DNA of 53,717 nucleotides, taken from contig JAOAJL010000008.1 of assembly GCA_026414185.1 (NCBI GenBank), positions 1-53,717 of the forward strand, read 5' to 3'. Position numbers and translations under genes: made by a program. This DNA comes from Microcaldota archaeon. GTDB taxonomy: Archaea > Micrarchaeota > Micrarchaeia > Anstonellales > Anstonellaceae. A model generated the notes under the pieces. It ran no database searches. It was not told the origin of the DNA and saw only the letters and a list, made by a program, of their open reading frames with translations. Shown piece after piece: positions 43,237-51,935 of the stretch. Position 1 is the first letter of the stretch; every line of letters begins with the position of its first letter.

Positions 43237-43254
43237 ATCTTATTTGTGATATAT
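43233..43254. promoter_or_regulatory. Inverted repeat ATATATC-N8-GATATAT, candidate PadR operator and promoter
   Basis: A perfect 7-bp dyad overlapping the TATA region (minus TTTAAATATATC) of the PadR operon. Its AT-rich half-sites resemble known PadR boxes (ATGT/ACAT-like dyads) in style only. Occupation would block TBP. Confidence 0.5.
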
Positions 43255-43299
43255 TTAAATAGCTATTTACCCGCACTTTTTGCTTTTGGCAGCAAACGC

Positions 43300-43306
43300 T
43301 TTAAAT
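43300..43306 (+). promoter_or_regulatory. TATA box of the M29 aminopeptidase gene
   Basis: TTTAAAT is centred about 24-27 nt before ATG 43327, predicting a leaderless transcript. It is 46 nt from the nearer inverted repeat, so the gene need not share PadR control. Confidence 0.55.
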
Positions 43307-43326
43307 GGCGCGGCAGAACTTTCCCC

Positions 43327-44448
43327 ATGCCAGCTGCGCTGGAAGACGAAATGAGGCTGATGGGGCTCCTTGAGCAGACCGCGCGCCCGCAGAAGGGGGA
43401 GCGCGTGCTTTTCCTTTCCGACTACTCCTCAGGCAAAAGCAGCGCCGGGAGGGTTTGGAGATGGGAGCTTGTGAAGAAATGGCACAGGGCGGCATCTCTG
43501 CTTTCGCAGAGGAGCGGCTTCCGCCTCCTGCCAATAGTGCGCTACCAGGAAACCGGCAGGAACAACGCCGAGCTCCCTAAAACCGCCTCCACGCATGACG
43601 GCGGGCACGTGAATGACCTTGCCGAGCTTGTGGCAAGCGCAAATGTGGTGCTGGCTATAACCGAATATTCTGCTTCAGCCCCCCTCCGCAACCTGATTGC
43701 CCGCGCCCCCTCCCTGCGCGCAATCTCCATGCCTGGCGTGAGCCCTGGGATGGAGGGGGCGATGTTTGCGGACTGCAAGGCGATGCAGGAGCGGGGAAGG
43801 CGGCTTTTGGCAATCGTTTCGCCGGCAGACGGCTTTGAGATAGTCTTTGACGGCGAGGGCGTCCCGCGGGGCACAAGGCTGTTTATTGACACGCGGGCGA
43901 ACAACTGGATTTTGGAGGCAGGGGACTGCACCAAGCCCGGTGATTTCATCAACCTGCCGACAGGCGAGCTTTTCACCCCGCCCTACGAGGGGGTTTCGCC
44001 AGAGGGCAGGAGCCGGCTTGGAGAATCGCGAACGGAAGGCGTGCTTCCGGTCCATTCGCCCTCGGACGGGAGGGTTGCCTTCCTGAAGATACAGAAAAAC
44101 CGCATAGTGAGGGTTCAGGGCGACTGCGAAGCCGCAAAGCGCATCATTGAGGACATCGCGCAGGATGAGAACAACGCAAACATCGCGGAACTGGGGATTG
44201 GAATAAACCCCATGGCAAGAAGCGCCGCAGGCGTGCCTGTGCTGGAAAGCGAAAAGGCGGGTCCGCACATCGCCTACGGGAGAAACGACCACTTCGGGAC
44301 GCCCCTCAGCCTCGCGGGAAAGGTTCGCGCCTTGCTGCACCAGGATATTGTCTATGCGAAGGACTCGCCCATAAAAGCCACCATCCATGCAGTCTATCCC
44401 AGCGGAAAGAGGGTGCTTGTTGCCGAGCGCGGCAGGGCGGTGGTCTGA
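43327..44448 (+). CDS. M29-like (leucyl) aminopeptidase
   Basis: 373 residues of the COG2309 aminopeptidase family. Recognisable blocks are ISMPGVSPGMEGAMFADCK, RGTRLFIDTRANNWI, GDFINLPTGELFTPPYEG (metal-binding Glu), NIAELGIGINPMA and HIAYGRNDHFGTPL near the C-terminus. These supply the two-metal site (Glu, His, Asp). It trims N-terminal residues from peptides, possibly downstream of the proteasome. The start is set by the TATA box; the longer frame to 43246 is rejected. Confidence 0.85.
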   Translation: MPAALEDEMRLMGLLEQTARPQKGERVLFLSDYSSGKSSAGRVWRWELVKKWHRAASLLSQRSGFRLLPIVRYQETGRNNAELPKTASTHDGGHVNDLAELVASANVVLAITEYSASAPLRNLIARAPSLRAISMPGVSPGMEGAMFADCKAMQERGRRLLAIVSPADGFEIVFDGEGVPRGTRLFIDTRANNWILEAGDCTKPGDFINLPTGELFTPPYEGVSPEGRSRLGESRTEGVLPVHSPSDGRVAFLKIQKNRIVRVQGDCEAAKRIIEDIAQDENNANIAELGIGINPMARSAAGVPVLESEKAGPHIAYGRNDHFGTPLSLAGKVRALLHQDIVYAKDSPIKATIHAVYPSGKRVLVAERGRAVV

Positions 44449-44504
44449 GGGGCTTCAGAAAGCCACTTAAATGCATGCTATAAAAAGAAGGCAGAGGTGA
44501 GCGC

Positions 44505-44738
44505 GTGGCATCGCAGAAATTCGCGAATGGGAAGCCAAACGTCTTCCTGACCAAGAAGGAGCAAAGGCAGGTGAATGAATTTTGCAAAAACTTCCATCCT
44601 GCAAACAAGAAAGACAAGAACTGCCTCGCCTCGCATGACAGCGACTGCCGCTTCAAAATGGAAAACGGAAACGGCGCATCATGCGCAAAGAGGAAACCGC
44701 CCATTATTGAGCAGATTATCAGGAAGTTCCACCCCTGA
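44505..44738 (+). CDS. Small Cys/Lys-rich protein
   Basis: 77 residues starting with GTG (GAGG upstream, CTATAAAAAG about 30 nt before). Four cysteines occur in EFCKNFHPANKKDKNCLASH, DSDCRFKM and GASCAKRKPP, with several His residues, so a metal-binding or nucleic-acid role is possible. The N-terminus KFANGKPNVFLTKKEQRQ is basic. No family recognised. It is convergent with argS, three bases from its stop. Confidence 0.65.
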   Translation: MASQKFANGKPNVFLTKKEQRQVNEFCKNFHPANKKDKNCLASHDSDCRFKMENGNGASCAKRKPPIIEQIIRKFHP

Positions 44739-44741
44739 GGG

Positions 44742-46553
44742 CTACATCCTCTCAAGCGCCTCAATCCCAAGCAGGCAAAGCGCGTTTTTGAGGGTGCAAA
44801 GAGAAGCGAAGTTTATCGCCAGCCTGTTGCCTTTTGCCTTTTCATCCTCGCAGGAAAGCACGGGGCAGGAGTTGTAGAACTTGTTGTAAAGCGCCGCGAG
44901 GTCAAGGCAGTACTCGCAGAGAATGTGCGGGCGCAGGTGCAGGGCTGCCTGCTGCACTGCCCACTCAAAGAGCATTATCTGCTTGAGAAGCCCCCTTTCA
45001 GCCTCCCCAAGCGCCATGCGCTGCGCCTTGCCCGCCCCGCCCTTCTCAAATATCTTGTGCGCGCGGGCGTGCGCATAAATCACGTAGGGCGCAGAATCCC
45101 CCTCAAGCGAGAGCGCATCGTCCCAGTTGAATATTATCTTCTTCTCGGGGGTGGTGCGCAGGAAGGAAAACCTTATTGCGCCTGCCGCAACTGCCTGCGC
45201 GATTTTCCGCCTCTCCTCCGCTTCCGCGCCCTCTTTCACCCTTTCCATGGCGCGCTTGACACCCTCCTCGTAAAGCTCGTCCGCGGTGTAGCCAATCCAC
45301 GTGCCCTGCCTGCCTGAGAATTTCTCGTCCTCAAGCCAGACGTGCTCGTAGGCAAGATGGATTGAGTTTTGCGCTTGGCGCTCGTAGCCCATGCTCCGAA
45401 GTATCTCAGAAATCACCTTCTGCGGATATGCCTGCTCCATGCCGATTACATTCACGACCCTGCCTGCCTTGCCGTATCTGCCTTTCCTGCCTTTTGCGCA
45501 GCTCATCAGGCATTCCTTGCCATTGGGCTGGAGCATGAACCTGCAGTAGGAAAAGTCGTTTTTGAGCAAGCCGAACTTCCAAAGCTGGAAAATGACGTCT
45601 TTGCCGGTGTAGGTGGCGGTGCCGTCGCTCCTTATGAGAACCTTGTCGGGGCTTTCCATCTCCGCAAACTCCGCGCCCTTCATCTTCGCAACAAAGCAGC
45701 CGGCGTTCTTGCCCTCGGTTTCCTTCACTATCGCTCCGTTCTTTTTCAGCTTCTCAATCCCCTCGCCGAATATCTCCCTCACTATGTCGGACTCAAAAAT
45801 CAGCGCGTCGTGCCAGATGCCGAACTTGAAGGCGGTTTCATACTGCGCTCTGACGCACTCTTCAACAAGCTTGCGGCACTCCTGCGCCTCCTTCCCAGCC
45901 CCCTCCTCCATCTTCCGCAGGATTTCCCGCACCTGCCTTTGCACTTGCCCGTCCTGCTCAAAGCGCCTGCTGACTTCCACATACTGCTTGCCAAGCCACA
46001 AGTCAAGCTTCCCCCGCGGCTTTTCCCCGAGGCTTTTGTAGCCCCAATAGGACTGGGCGACCTGCAAGCCCAGGTCGTCTATGTAGTCGATTCTCTCAAC
46101 CTCTGCCCCTGAGAACTCCAGTATCCTTGCGACCGCGTCCCCCAAAAGCGCGTTTCTCAAATGCCCGATGTGCCATGGCTTGTTGGGATTCACGGAAGGG
46201 AATTCCACTATGGTCTTGCCCTCTTGCCAGCCGCCCCTGCCCCATTCGCCTCTCTTTTTGGCAACCTCGCGCAGAAGCTCTGCGTAGAATTCTTCCGAGA
46301 GGAAGAAGTTGAGATAGGGTCCTGTTGCCTGGACCCTTTCCACCCACGAGGGCAGGCTTATGCCAGCCGCGATTTGCCTGGCAAGCTCAGCCGGGCTCCT
46401 TTTCCTTTCCTTCGCAAGCAGAAAGCAGACGGAGCTTGCGATATCCCCAAACTGCCCCTTGGGAAGCTCCACTGAGCGGTTTGCCTCCTCAGCCGAGACA
46501 CCCGCAGCTTCCGCAATCGCAGCCGCCAGCCTTTCCCGCAGGGAAAAGAACAT
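44742..46553 (-). CDS. argS: Arginyl-tRNA synthetase
   Basis: 603 residues, class I synthetase. The N-terminal additional domain (Add1) covers residues 1-90. The HIGH motif is in VNPNKPWHIGHLRNALLGDA, and GIEQAYPQ-like and IGYTADELYEEG follow. The C-terminal DALR anticodon-binding domain begins near SAPYVIYAHARAHKI. It charges tRNA-Arg. GGAGGAG directly upstream sets ATG 46553; the longer frame runs through the cas1 promoter. It is divergent from cas1. Confidence 0.96.
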   Translation of the reverse strand: MFFSLRERLAAAIAEAAGVSAEEANRSVELPKGQFGDIASSVCFLLAKERKRSPAELARQIAAGISLPSWVERVQATGPYLNFFLSEEFYAELLREVAKKRGEWGRGGWQEGKTIVEFPSVNPNKPWHIGHLRNALLGDAVARILEFSGAEVERIDYIDDLGLQVAQSYWGYKSLGEKPRGKLDLWLGKQYVEVSRRFEQDGQVQRQVREILRKMEEGAGKEAQECRKLVEECVRAQYETAFKFGIWHDALIFESDIVREIFGEGIEKLKKNGAIVKETEGKNAGCFVAKMKGAEFAEMESPDKVLIRSDGTATYTGKDVIFQLWKFGLLKNDFSYCRFMLQPNGKECLMSCAKGRKGRYGKAGRVVNVIGMEQAYPQKVISEILRSMGYERQAQNSIHLAYEHVWLEDEKFSGRQGTWIGYTADELYEEGVKRAMERVKEGAEAEERRKIAQAVAAGAIRFSFLRTTPEKKIIFNWDDALSLEGDSAPYVIYAHARAHKIFEKGGAGKAQRMALGEAERGLLKQIMLFEWAVQQAALHLRPHILCEYCLDLAALYNKFYNSCPVLSCEDEKAKGNRLAINFASLCTLKNALCLLGIEALERM

Positions 46554-46640
46554 AACTCCTCCTTTGCGCAAATAAATAATATAAGTTGCGGGTATTGGCG
46601 ATGCCACCTGTGCCAGTAGCGGAAATGACCCCTGGAAAGC

Positions 46641-46650
46641 TTTATATATA
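46641..46650 (+). promoter_or_regulatory. TATA box of cas1
   Basis: TTTATATATA is centred about 28 nt before the cas1 ATG and there is no ribosome-binding site, so the cas transcript is probably leaderless. The 119-bp divergent space with argS shows no CRISPR repeat. Confidence 0.6.
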
Positions 46651-46672
46651 AAACCAGAAAAAACCACTCCTC

Positions 46673-47656
46673 ATGCAGTTGATAATTGACGACTACGGCG
46701 CATATATAGGGCAAAGGGACAACTTGTTTGAGATACGCCGCAAGGATGGGACAAAGGAGGAGTATTCCGCGGACAAGCTGGAGCAGATAATAATCGTGAA
46801 AAACGGCTGCATATCAACCAAAGCGGTTCTGCTTGCGGCTCGGAACAACATAGACGTGGTTTTCATAGGGAAATTCGGCATGCCGGAGGGAAGGCTGTTC
46901 CCTGCCGCGCTGGGAGGCGCCAACCTCATAAGGCGCAAGCAGCTTGAAGCCGCCCAAGGCGCCCGCGGAACCGAGATAGCGGTAAAACTCGTCTGGGCAA
47001 AAATGAAAAACGAGGAATTTTTCCTTAAAGCCCTCCAAAAAAGCAGGGAAGGCGATTTTCTCCTGCTTAAGGCAGAGGAAATTTCCAGGCTTGCCTTGCA
47101 GCTGCGCAAAATGCTTGAGGGCGGCTTTGACGCTGAGAGGGTTTTCGGGCTTGAGGGCATGGCGGCGGCGCACTATTTTGCCGGCTTGGCTGAGGTGATG
47201 CCGATAAAAAAGCGCGACCAGGAGGGCAAAGACGAGCCGAATGCCCTTCTCAACTATGGCTACGGCATCCTTTATGGGGAGATAGAGAGGGCGTGCCTGC
47301 TTTGCGGTCTTGACCCCTATCTTGGCTTTCTGCATGCCGACCGCTATGGCAAGCCTTCCCTGGTGCTTGACTTGATAGAGGAATTCCGCCCAGTGATAGT
47401 TGACAGGGCGATAGTCACCCTCTACGCTCAAAGGCAGGTTCTTCCCTCTGACTTTGAATACGGGGGCGAGAAGGTGTTTCTCTCCAAAGAGGGGCGCAAG
47501 AAGGTTGTGGAGGCGGTAATGGGGAGGCTCCACACCGAAATAACGAGCGATGGCAGGAGGCTTGAGCTTTGCGCCGTCATACAGGAGCAGGCGCGGCGCA
47601 TTGCGTCATTTGCTAAGGGAGAAGGCGGCTTTGAGCCTTTTCTATACAGGTGGTGA
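46673..47656 (+). CDS. cas1: CRISPR-associated endonuclease Cas1
   Basis: 327 residues. The N-terminal beta domain (LIIDDYGAYIGQ, LEQIIIVKNGCIST) is followed by the helical catalytic domain, with metal-binding Glu in GLEGMAAAHYF, His in LGFLHADRYGKPSLVLDL and acids in IEEFRPVIVDRAIV. Cas1 integrates new spacers with Cas2. It is first of a cas operon and leads into cas2 with one intervening base. Codon use is GC-rich like the host chromosome. Confidence 0.97.
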   Translation: MQLIIDDYGAYIGQRDNLFEIRRKDGTKEEYSADKLEQIIIVKNGCISTKAVLLAARNNIDVVFIGKFGMPEGRLFPAALGGANLIRRKQLEAAQGARGTEIAVKLVWAKMKNEEFFLKALQKSREGDFLLLKAEEISRLALQLRKMLEGGFDAERVFGLEGMAAAHYFAGLAEVMPIKKRDQEGKDEPNALLNYGYGILYGEIERACLLCGLDPYLGFLHADRYGKPSLVLDLIEEFRPVIVDRAIVTLYAQRQVLPSDFEYGGEKVFLSKEGRKKVVEAVMGRLHTEITSDGRRLELCAVIQEQARRIASFAKGEGGFEPFLYRW

Positions 47657-47657
47657 G

Positions 47658-47963
47658 GTGTTCTACTGGATAATTTATGACATTTCTGACAACAAAAGGC
47701 GCGACAGGGTTGCCCGCATATGCAAGAACTACGGCTTCAGGCGGGTGCAGAAAAGCGCCTTTGCGGGCGAAACAACACAAAACAGGCTTGAGATGCTGGA
47801 GCTGGAATGCAAGGAAGTGCTGGAAAGCGGGCAGGACGGCGACTGCCTTTTTGTCCTTCCTGCCTGCTCCTCCTGCTTCAACAGCAAAAGGATAACGATG
47901 GGCTCGATTGACGAAAGAAAAATAAGGGATTGCGGCTATATGTTTGCGGGTGGGAGCGTATGA
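47658..47963 (+). CDS. cas2: CRISPR-associated protein Cas2
   Basis: 101 residues starting GTG as VFYWIIYDISDNKRRDRVAR, the ferredoxin-like first strand with its conserved Asp. YGFRRVQKSAFAGETTQ follows, with DCLFVLPACSSC strand 4. Cas2 bridges two Cas1 dimers. The frame extends to 47550 across cas1, but that part is a shadow. The stop overlaps the cas4 ATG by four bases. Confidence 0.95.
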   Translation: MFYWIIYDISDNKRRDRVARICKNYGFRRVQKSAFAGETTQNRLEMLELECKEVLESGQDGDCLFVLPACSSCFNSKRITMGSIDERKIRDCGYMFAGGSV

Positions 47964-48565
47964 ACCGGCTGGGCATCATCAGCATAAGGGATATCCTCAA
48001 TTACAACTATTGCCCGCGCATTCCCTATTATGAATACGTCCTTCGCCGCCCGCAGGCGAGGACGCCGAAGGAAGACAAGGGGCTAGAAATGCACGACTCA
48101 TTCGTTCCGCGCGCAAAGCGCAACAGGATGGTCAAGGCGCTTTACTATGACAGGAAGCTGTTCAACCTGCCCCTCTACTCGCCAAGGCTCAACCTTCAAA
48201 CACGGGTAGACTGCGTCCTGATGAACACGCGCGACAGGATTGCCGTTCCGATGCAGTTCAAGCACGGCAAGGCGCCAAGCTGCCTTTATCGGACAATGAG
48301 ATACCAGCTTGTGGCGGAGGCGATGCTCATTGAGGAGGAATTCGGCTTTTCCTGCCCCTACGGGCTGGTGAAGTTTTTGCCGGAGGAGAAAACTATCAAA
48401 ACAAATATAAATATTAAAGACAAGGAAGAATTAGTGTGGCAGGTGGAAAAGATAAGCAATATAATAAGGTTTGAACAATACCCGGAAGGCCCCAGAACAA
48501 AAAACTACTGCACGGACTGCTGCTATTACAGGAAGATATGCGGCGGTTATATGAGAGGCGAATGA
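47960..48565 (+). CDS. cas4: CRISPR-associated exonuclease Cas4
   Basis: 201 residues. The iron-sulfur Cys ligands are NYNYCPRIPYYEY at the N-terminus and YCTDCCYYRKICGGYM at the C-terminus. The RecB-type nuclease core carries TRVDCVLM (Asp) and AVPMQFKHGKA in place of the usual GDEK. It trims prespacers and selects PAM orientation. ATGA overlap with cas2. The base composition changes abruptly to AT-rich inside this gene near 48390. Confidence 0.92.
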   Translation: MNRLGIISIRDILNYNYCPRIPYYEYVLRRPQARTPKEDKGLEMHDSFVPRAKRNRMVKALYYDRKLFNLPLYSPRLNLQTRVDCVLMNTRDRIAVPMQFKHGKAPSCLYRTMRYQLVAEAMLIEEEFGFSCPYGLVKFLPEEKTIKTNINIKDKEELVWQVEKISNIIRFEQYPEGPRTKNYCTDCCYYRKICGGYMRGE

Positions 48566-48566
48566 C

Positions 48567-50243
48567 ATGCTCGCATACGAGCTGTTCTTGAAAAACAGAA
48601 AAACGGATTTTTTCAAAACAAACCCAAAACTATCTGGCACTTACGTGAGAAAGGTCTATGTAGCGATGGATAAGGGCAAATATAGAGCAGAGTTAGACGA
48701 CGCTTTGCCGGCGGAGGTGGGAGCTGCCGATAATCCACTACGCTTGATTCCGGGCGATGCTGCTGGTCTGCCTGACAGAGGGACTGGCAGCAACTCACCG
48801 AAACCGTATGTGCTTTTAGATGTTAAAATAAATAAAAAACAGCTACAGATCAGTTTCAAAGATTTTAGAGCAACGTTTTCTTTTGAAGACAAAAAAGAGC
48901 AGATAAAGAAAGGTAATAGCATAAGACAAAAGATGGAGAAGGAGAGAGTGTTCCTAAACGGCAGGAGGCTTTATGATTTATACGTCCAGAACAAGATATT
49001 AGAGGAAATAGATGGAAAAACATATGTTAATCAGGATGCACTGGAGGCATCTGCGAGAGCATTTTTTAAAGCTGTGGAGGCGGCATGGACCGCAGATAAA
49101 ATGGAAAAATTCAAGAAAGTTAAGCTTTGTATTCTCCCCGAAAAGGGGAATTTGGATTATAAGGCGGCAGCCGACAGGGCAGCGGACAGCAATGAAGAGA
49201 AGTGGTTCATAGATAGTTTTGGTAACCGTTGCAGCAAAACTGCCGATTCCACTACTCTGACTGCAAAATTCTTATCTTATGACGACCCTATTTTTACTCT
49301 CAATCTGCGCTCAAAAAGGGAATACTACGATAACCTTGGAATAGGAATGGAAAGCCTTGAAAAAATAGAGCTTCCAAAAGGCTTCAAAATTTCTGGGTTG
49401 ACCTTCATTTTCTATGATATTGACAATCCAGACAAAAATTTTGAAAAGAAAGAAGGCTACAGTTATGATTGGATTGGTTTTTATAATCACCTACTTAACA
49501 TTTACAGGGAGATGGACAAAACCAAACAGCCAGCTAAGAGGGGCCAGCTCAAGACCATAGTTCTCAAACCGGATAGAGCAAAGTTGGAGGTTCTTATTGA
49601 CAGCAACCTTACATTTGACCAGCTTGGCGAGATATTGGGGCCATCGCCACAACCCTGTCCAGACCTATTTGAACAGTTGATAAACAGGGATGGAAAAAAT
49701 GTCCTGTGGAATGACTACATCTGGGCAATACGGAGCTTTCTTTCGCTCCATCCGGTAAAAAAAGATACGCTTATCGCCAAACTTCTTTTTCATTTGAAAA
49801 GAAAGAGGCAAGAATTTATTAAAAATGAGGGTGGAAGATTTGTGAATGCTGCGAGTGCCAGGGAATTTTTCTCCAAAAACCAAAATCTCATAAAGATACT
49901 GTGTAGAGGTGATGGGATGGCTGAATTAACCAGTGATGAGAACTGGGCATACATAATCGGTCAAATAACGGGAAAATACATATCATTCAGGAAAAGGGCC
50001 GGTGAAGCTTCCAAATCGCTGACTGATATACTCACATATTCAAAATATGATGAAGAAAGACTAAAGCACGTATTTAATCGCATATCTGCGGGCATATCCA
50101 TATCAAACGCAGATGAAACGAGCAAGGCTGCCGTGCAGAAGTTTATAAAAGAACGCTGTGAAAATGCTCCCCTAAAGCTTGAAAAACCTTATGAGGATTA
50201 CTCCTACTTTTTTTACCGCGGAGTATTTGAAACAATTGAGTGA
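48567..50243 (+). CDS. cas8b: Cascade large subunit, Cas8b/Csh1-like
   Basis: A 558-residue divergent large subunit placed directly before cas7 and cas5, as in type I-B. Recognition is mainly by context, length and Csh1-like segments (RKVYVAMDKGKYRA, SFGNRCSKTADSTTLTA, ILGPSPQPCPDLFEQLI). It should recognise PAM and recruit Cas3. A GC-rich, low-complexity stretch (48706-48815; DALPAEVGAADNPLRLIPGD onward) stands out against the AT-rich gene body. Its ATG is two bases after the cas4 stop. Confidence 0.8.
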   Translation: MLAYELFLKNRKTDFFKTNPKLSGTYVRKVYVAMDKGKYRAELDDALPAEVGAADNPLRLIPGDAAGLPDRGTGSNSPKPYVLLDVKINKKQLQISFKDFRATFSFEDKKEQIKKGNSIRQKMEKERVFLNGRRLYDLYVQNKILEEIDGKTYVNQDALEASARAFFKAVEAAWTADKMEKFKKVKLCILPEKGNLDYKAAADRAADSNEEKWFIDSFGNRCSKTADSTTLTAKFLSYDDPIFTLNLRSKREYYDNLGIGMESLEKIELPKGFKISGLTFIFYDIDNPDKNFEKKEGYSYDWIGFYNHLLNIYREMDKTKQPAKRGQLKTIVLKPDRAKLEVLIDSNLTFDQLGEILGPSPQPCPDLFEQLINRDGKNVLWNDYIWAIRSFLSLHPVKKDTLIAKLLFHLKRKRQEFIKNEGGRFVNAASAREFFSKNQNLIKILCRGDGMAELTSDENWAYIIGQITGKYISFRKRAGEASKSLTDILTYSKYDEERLKHVFNRISAGISISNADETSKAAVQKFIKERCENAPLKLEKPYEDYSYFFYRGVFETIE

Positions 50244-50252
50244 GGTGTGAAT

Positions 50253-51218
50253 ATGGAAAAAAACGAAAGGAAAGAGTTTTTGTTCTATTATGAATCGAGG
50301 CAAAACCCGAATGGAGATCCTGGTTTTGAAAATCAACCGCGTCTCCTGCCGGATGGACGTATTTTAGTAACTGACGTAAGAATAAAGAGGACGATACGCG
50401 ACTATGCCAAAAAGAAATTCGGTAAGGTGCTTTTTGTAGATTTTGGAGACGATGGAAATCCGGTAAAAGCTGACAAGAGGGCAAAGGAAATTTTGGGGGA
50501 AACAAACGATTTCACCAAGCTTCTGACTGAAACATTCGATGTGCCCCTTTTTGGCGCCCTGGTACCCATCCCAAAAAAAGGAAAGAAAGACGACGCCGAG
50601 TCAGAGGGAGCTGGCGGCGCTTCCTTTAAAGTGACTGGCCCTATACAATTTTCTTTGGGCAGGAGCGTTAATCAGCCAGAGATACTAAACCCCATCATCA
50701 GCAGCCATTTTGTAGGTAAGGAAAAGGGTGGAGAACAAGAGCACGGTACTTTCGGTAGATTCTATTCGGTTGATTATGCCTTGATAAAATTCCAAGGAGC
50801 GATTAACCCAAATAATCTTTCAGAGTATTGGAGTAAAGAAAAAGGGGATAAGGCGTGGAAAGCATTCCAAGAAAATGAAAAAATATTCTTTGATTGCCTC
50901 TGGAATGGAACGAATGAGTTAACTACGCGCTCAAAATACCCTCAAAGGAGTGTCTTTTATTTTGAGGTCACATATGATGGCGTATGCTATAATGACCTTG
51001 ACGTGCTTGTCAGAGAAAACGAAAACTTGAAATCCAAGATTACAGAACTAAACCCCGCTGGCTTTGATTTTTCAAGACTTATCAAAGCAATGGAAAAGCG
51101 CAAAGGGAAAATTAAGAAAGTCGCATTAGCTGCCTGCGAGGAACTTGAAGACGTTGCTCGCGACCTATCCAGCAGTCTCAAAAAAACTGGGCTGGAAATA
51201 GAGTGGAGAAAATGCTAA
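50253..51218 (+). CDS. cas7: Cascade backbone protein Cas7 (Csh2, type I-B)
   Basis: 321 residues. YYESRQNPNGDPGFENQPRL is the Csh2/Csd2 signature after the first RRM strand; VTDVRIKRTIRDYA, FDVPLFGALVPIPK, SFKVTGPIQFSLGRSVNQPE and EHGTFGRFYSVDYALIKFQG follow the family pattern. Multiple copies coat the crRNA. A short acidic/Gly insertion (KKDDAESEGAGGASFKV) lies in a loop. GAGGTG five bases before the ATG chooses this start over GTG 50247. Its 3' end overlaps cas5. Confidence 0.93.
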   Translation: MEKNERKEFLFYYESRQNPNGDPGFENQPRLLPDGRILVTDVRIKRTIRDYAKKKFGKVLFVDFGDDGNPVKADKRAKEILGETNDFTKLLTETFDVPLFGALVPIPKKGKKDDAESEGAGGASFKVTGPIQFSLGRSVNQPEILNPIISSHFVGKEKGGEQEHGTFGRFYSVDYALIKFQGAINPNNLSEYWSKEKGDKAWKAFQENEKIFFDCLWNGTNELTTRSKYPQRSVFYFEVTYDGVCYNDLDVLVRENENLKSKITELNPAGFDFSRLIKAMEKRKGKIKKVALAACEELEDVARDLSSSLKKTGLEIEWRKC

Positions 51219-51931
51219 TCCAGAGCTTTGAGATAGCTGCTTCCTTTGCTCTATTTCGCGATCCCACCGTCACCACTTGCCCGACTTCATATACAATCCC
51301 TCCGAAAAGCGCAATTATCGGATTGATCTCAAGCTTTATCGGTTTTCCAAGAAGCCCGAAAGAAGACTATTCAGAAGATTACTGTGATCTGCTCTCCAAA
51401 ACAAAGGTAGGTGTCGAGTTACTTTTTAACCCTGCGAAGACGACTATGTTTATCAATCATATCGGACTGAAAGTTGGGAGAAAACCGATGAAAATGGAAT
51501 TCCTAATAGAGCCGAAATATAGGATATATTTGTCAACCAACGACGCTCGATATGCGGAAAAAATCGGAAATGCGCTCACCGATAATGCGTTTGTATACAC
51601 ACCTTATCTCGGACACAGCTACTGTCTCGCCAGAGTGCACGACTATAAATTCTGCGAAGGAAAAGAAACAAGAGAGAAAAGCTTTAGAACAAAAACAGTG
51701 GCAGTCGAGAAGAAAGGCGAGTTGAACAAGCCGGCGCTGAGTGTCCTTAGGGTCGGTGCAACCAGATTGATAATTGAACGCCACCTTTTCCACGAAATAG
51801 TCGATGGGCGGTTGAAAAAAAGCGTGCTTAAGCACTACGCGCCCGTAAACGGCGAAATTAAGATTGAGCTTCAAGACGAAAGCAGGATGACAATAGTCAA
51901 CGCAGAAGGGGAAAACATATGCCTCTATTGA
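51212..51931 (+). CDS. cas5: Cascade protein Cas5 (type I-B, Cas5h-like)
   Basis: 239 residues. MLIQSFEIAASFALFRDPTV begins the RRM-like domain, and SYTIPPKSAIIGLISSFIGF is the helix of the Cas5 signature, with a glycine-rich loop following. Cas5 caps the 5' handle of crRNA. The ATG lies inside the last codons of cas7. AT-rich codon use is shared with cas8b, cas7 and cas3. Confidence 0.9.
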   Translation: MLIQSFEIAASFALFRDPTVTTCPTSYTIPPKSAIIGLISSFIGFPRSPKEDYSEDYCDLLSKTKVGVELLFNPAKTTMFINHIGLKVGRKPMKMEFLIEPKYRIYLSTNDARYAEKIGNALTDNAFVYTPYLGHSYCLARVHDYKFCEGKETREKSFRTKTVAVEKKGELNKPALSVLRVGATRLIIERHLFHEIVDGRLKKSVLKHYAPVNGEIKIELQDESRMTIVNAEGENICLY

Positions 51932-51935
51932 GGGT

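Noticed and set aside
45369-46112. 247-residue plus-strand frame antisense to argS
   Set aside because: It is the complement of a confidently identified synthetase; composition is that of a GC-rich shadow frame.
46554-46672. Possible CRISPR leader or repeats between argS and cas1
   Set aside because: No direct repeats of 24-37 bp; only divergent promoter elements are visible.
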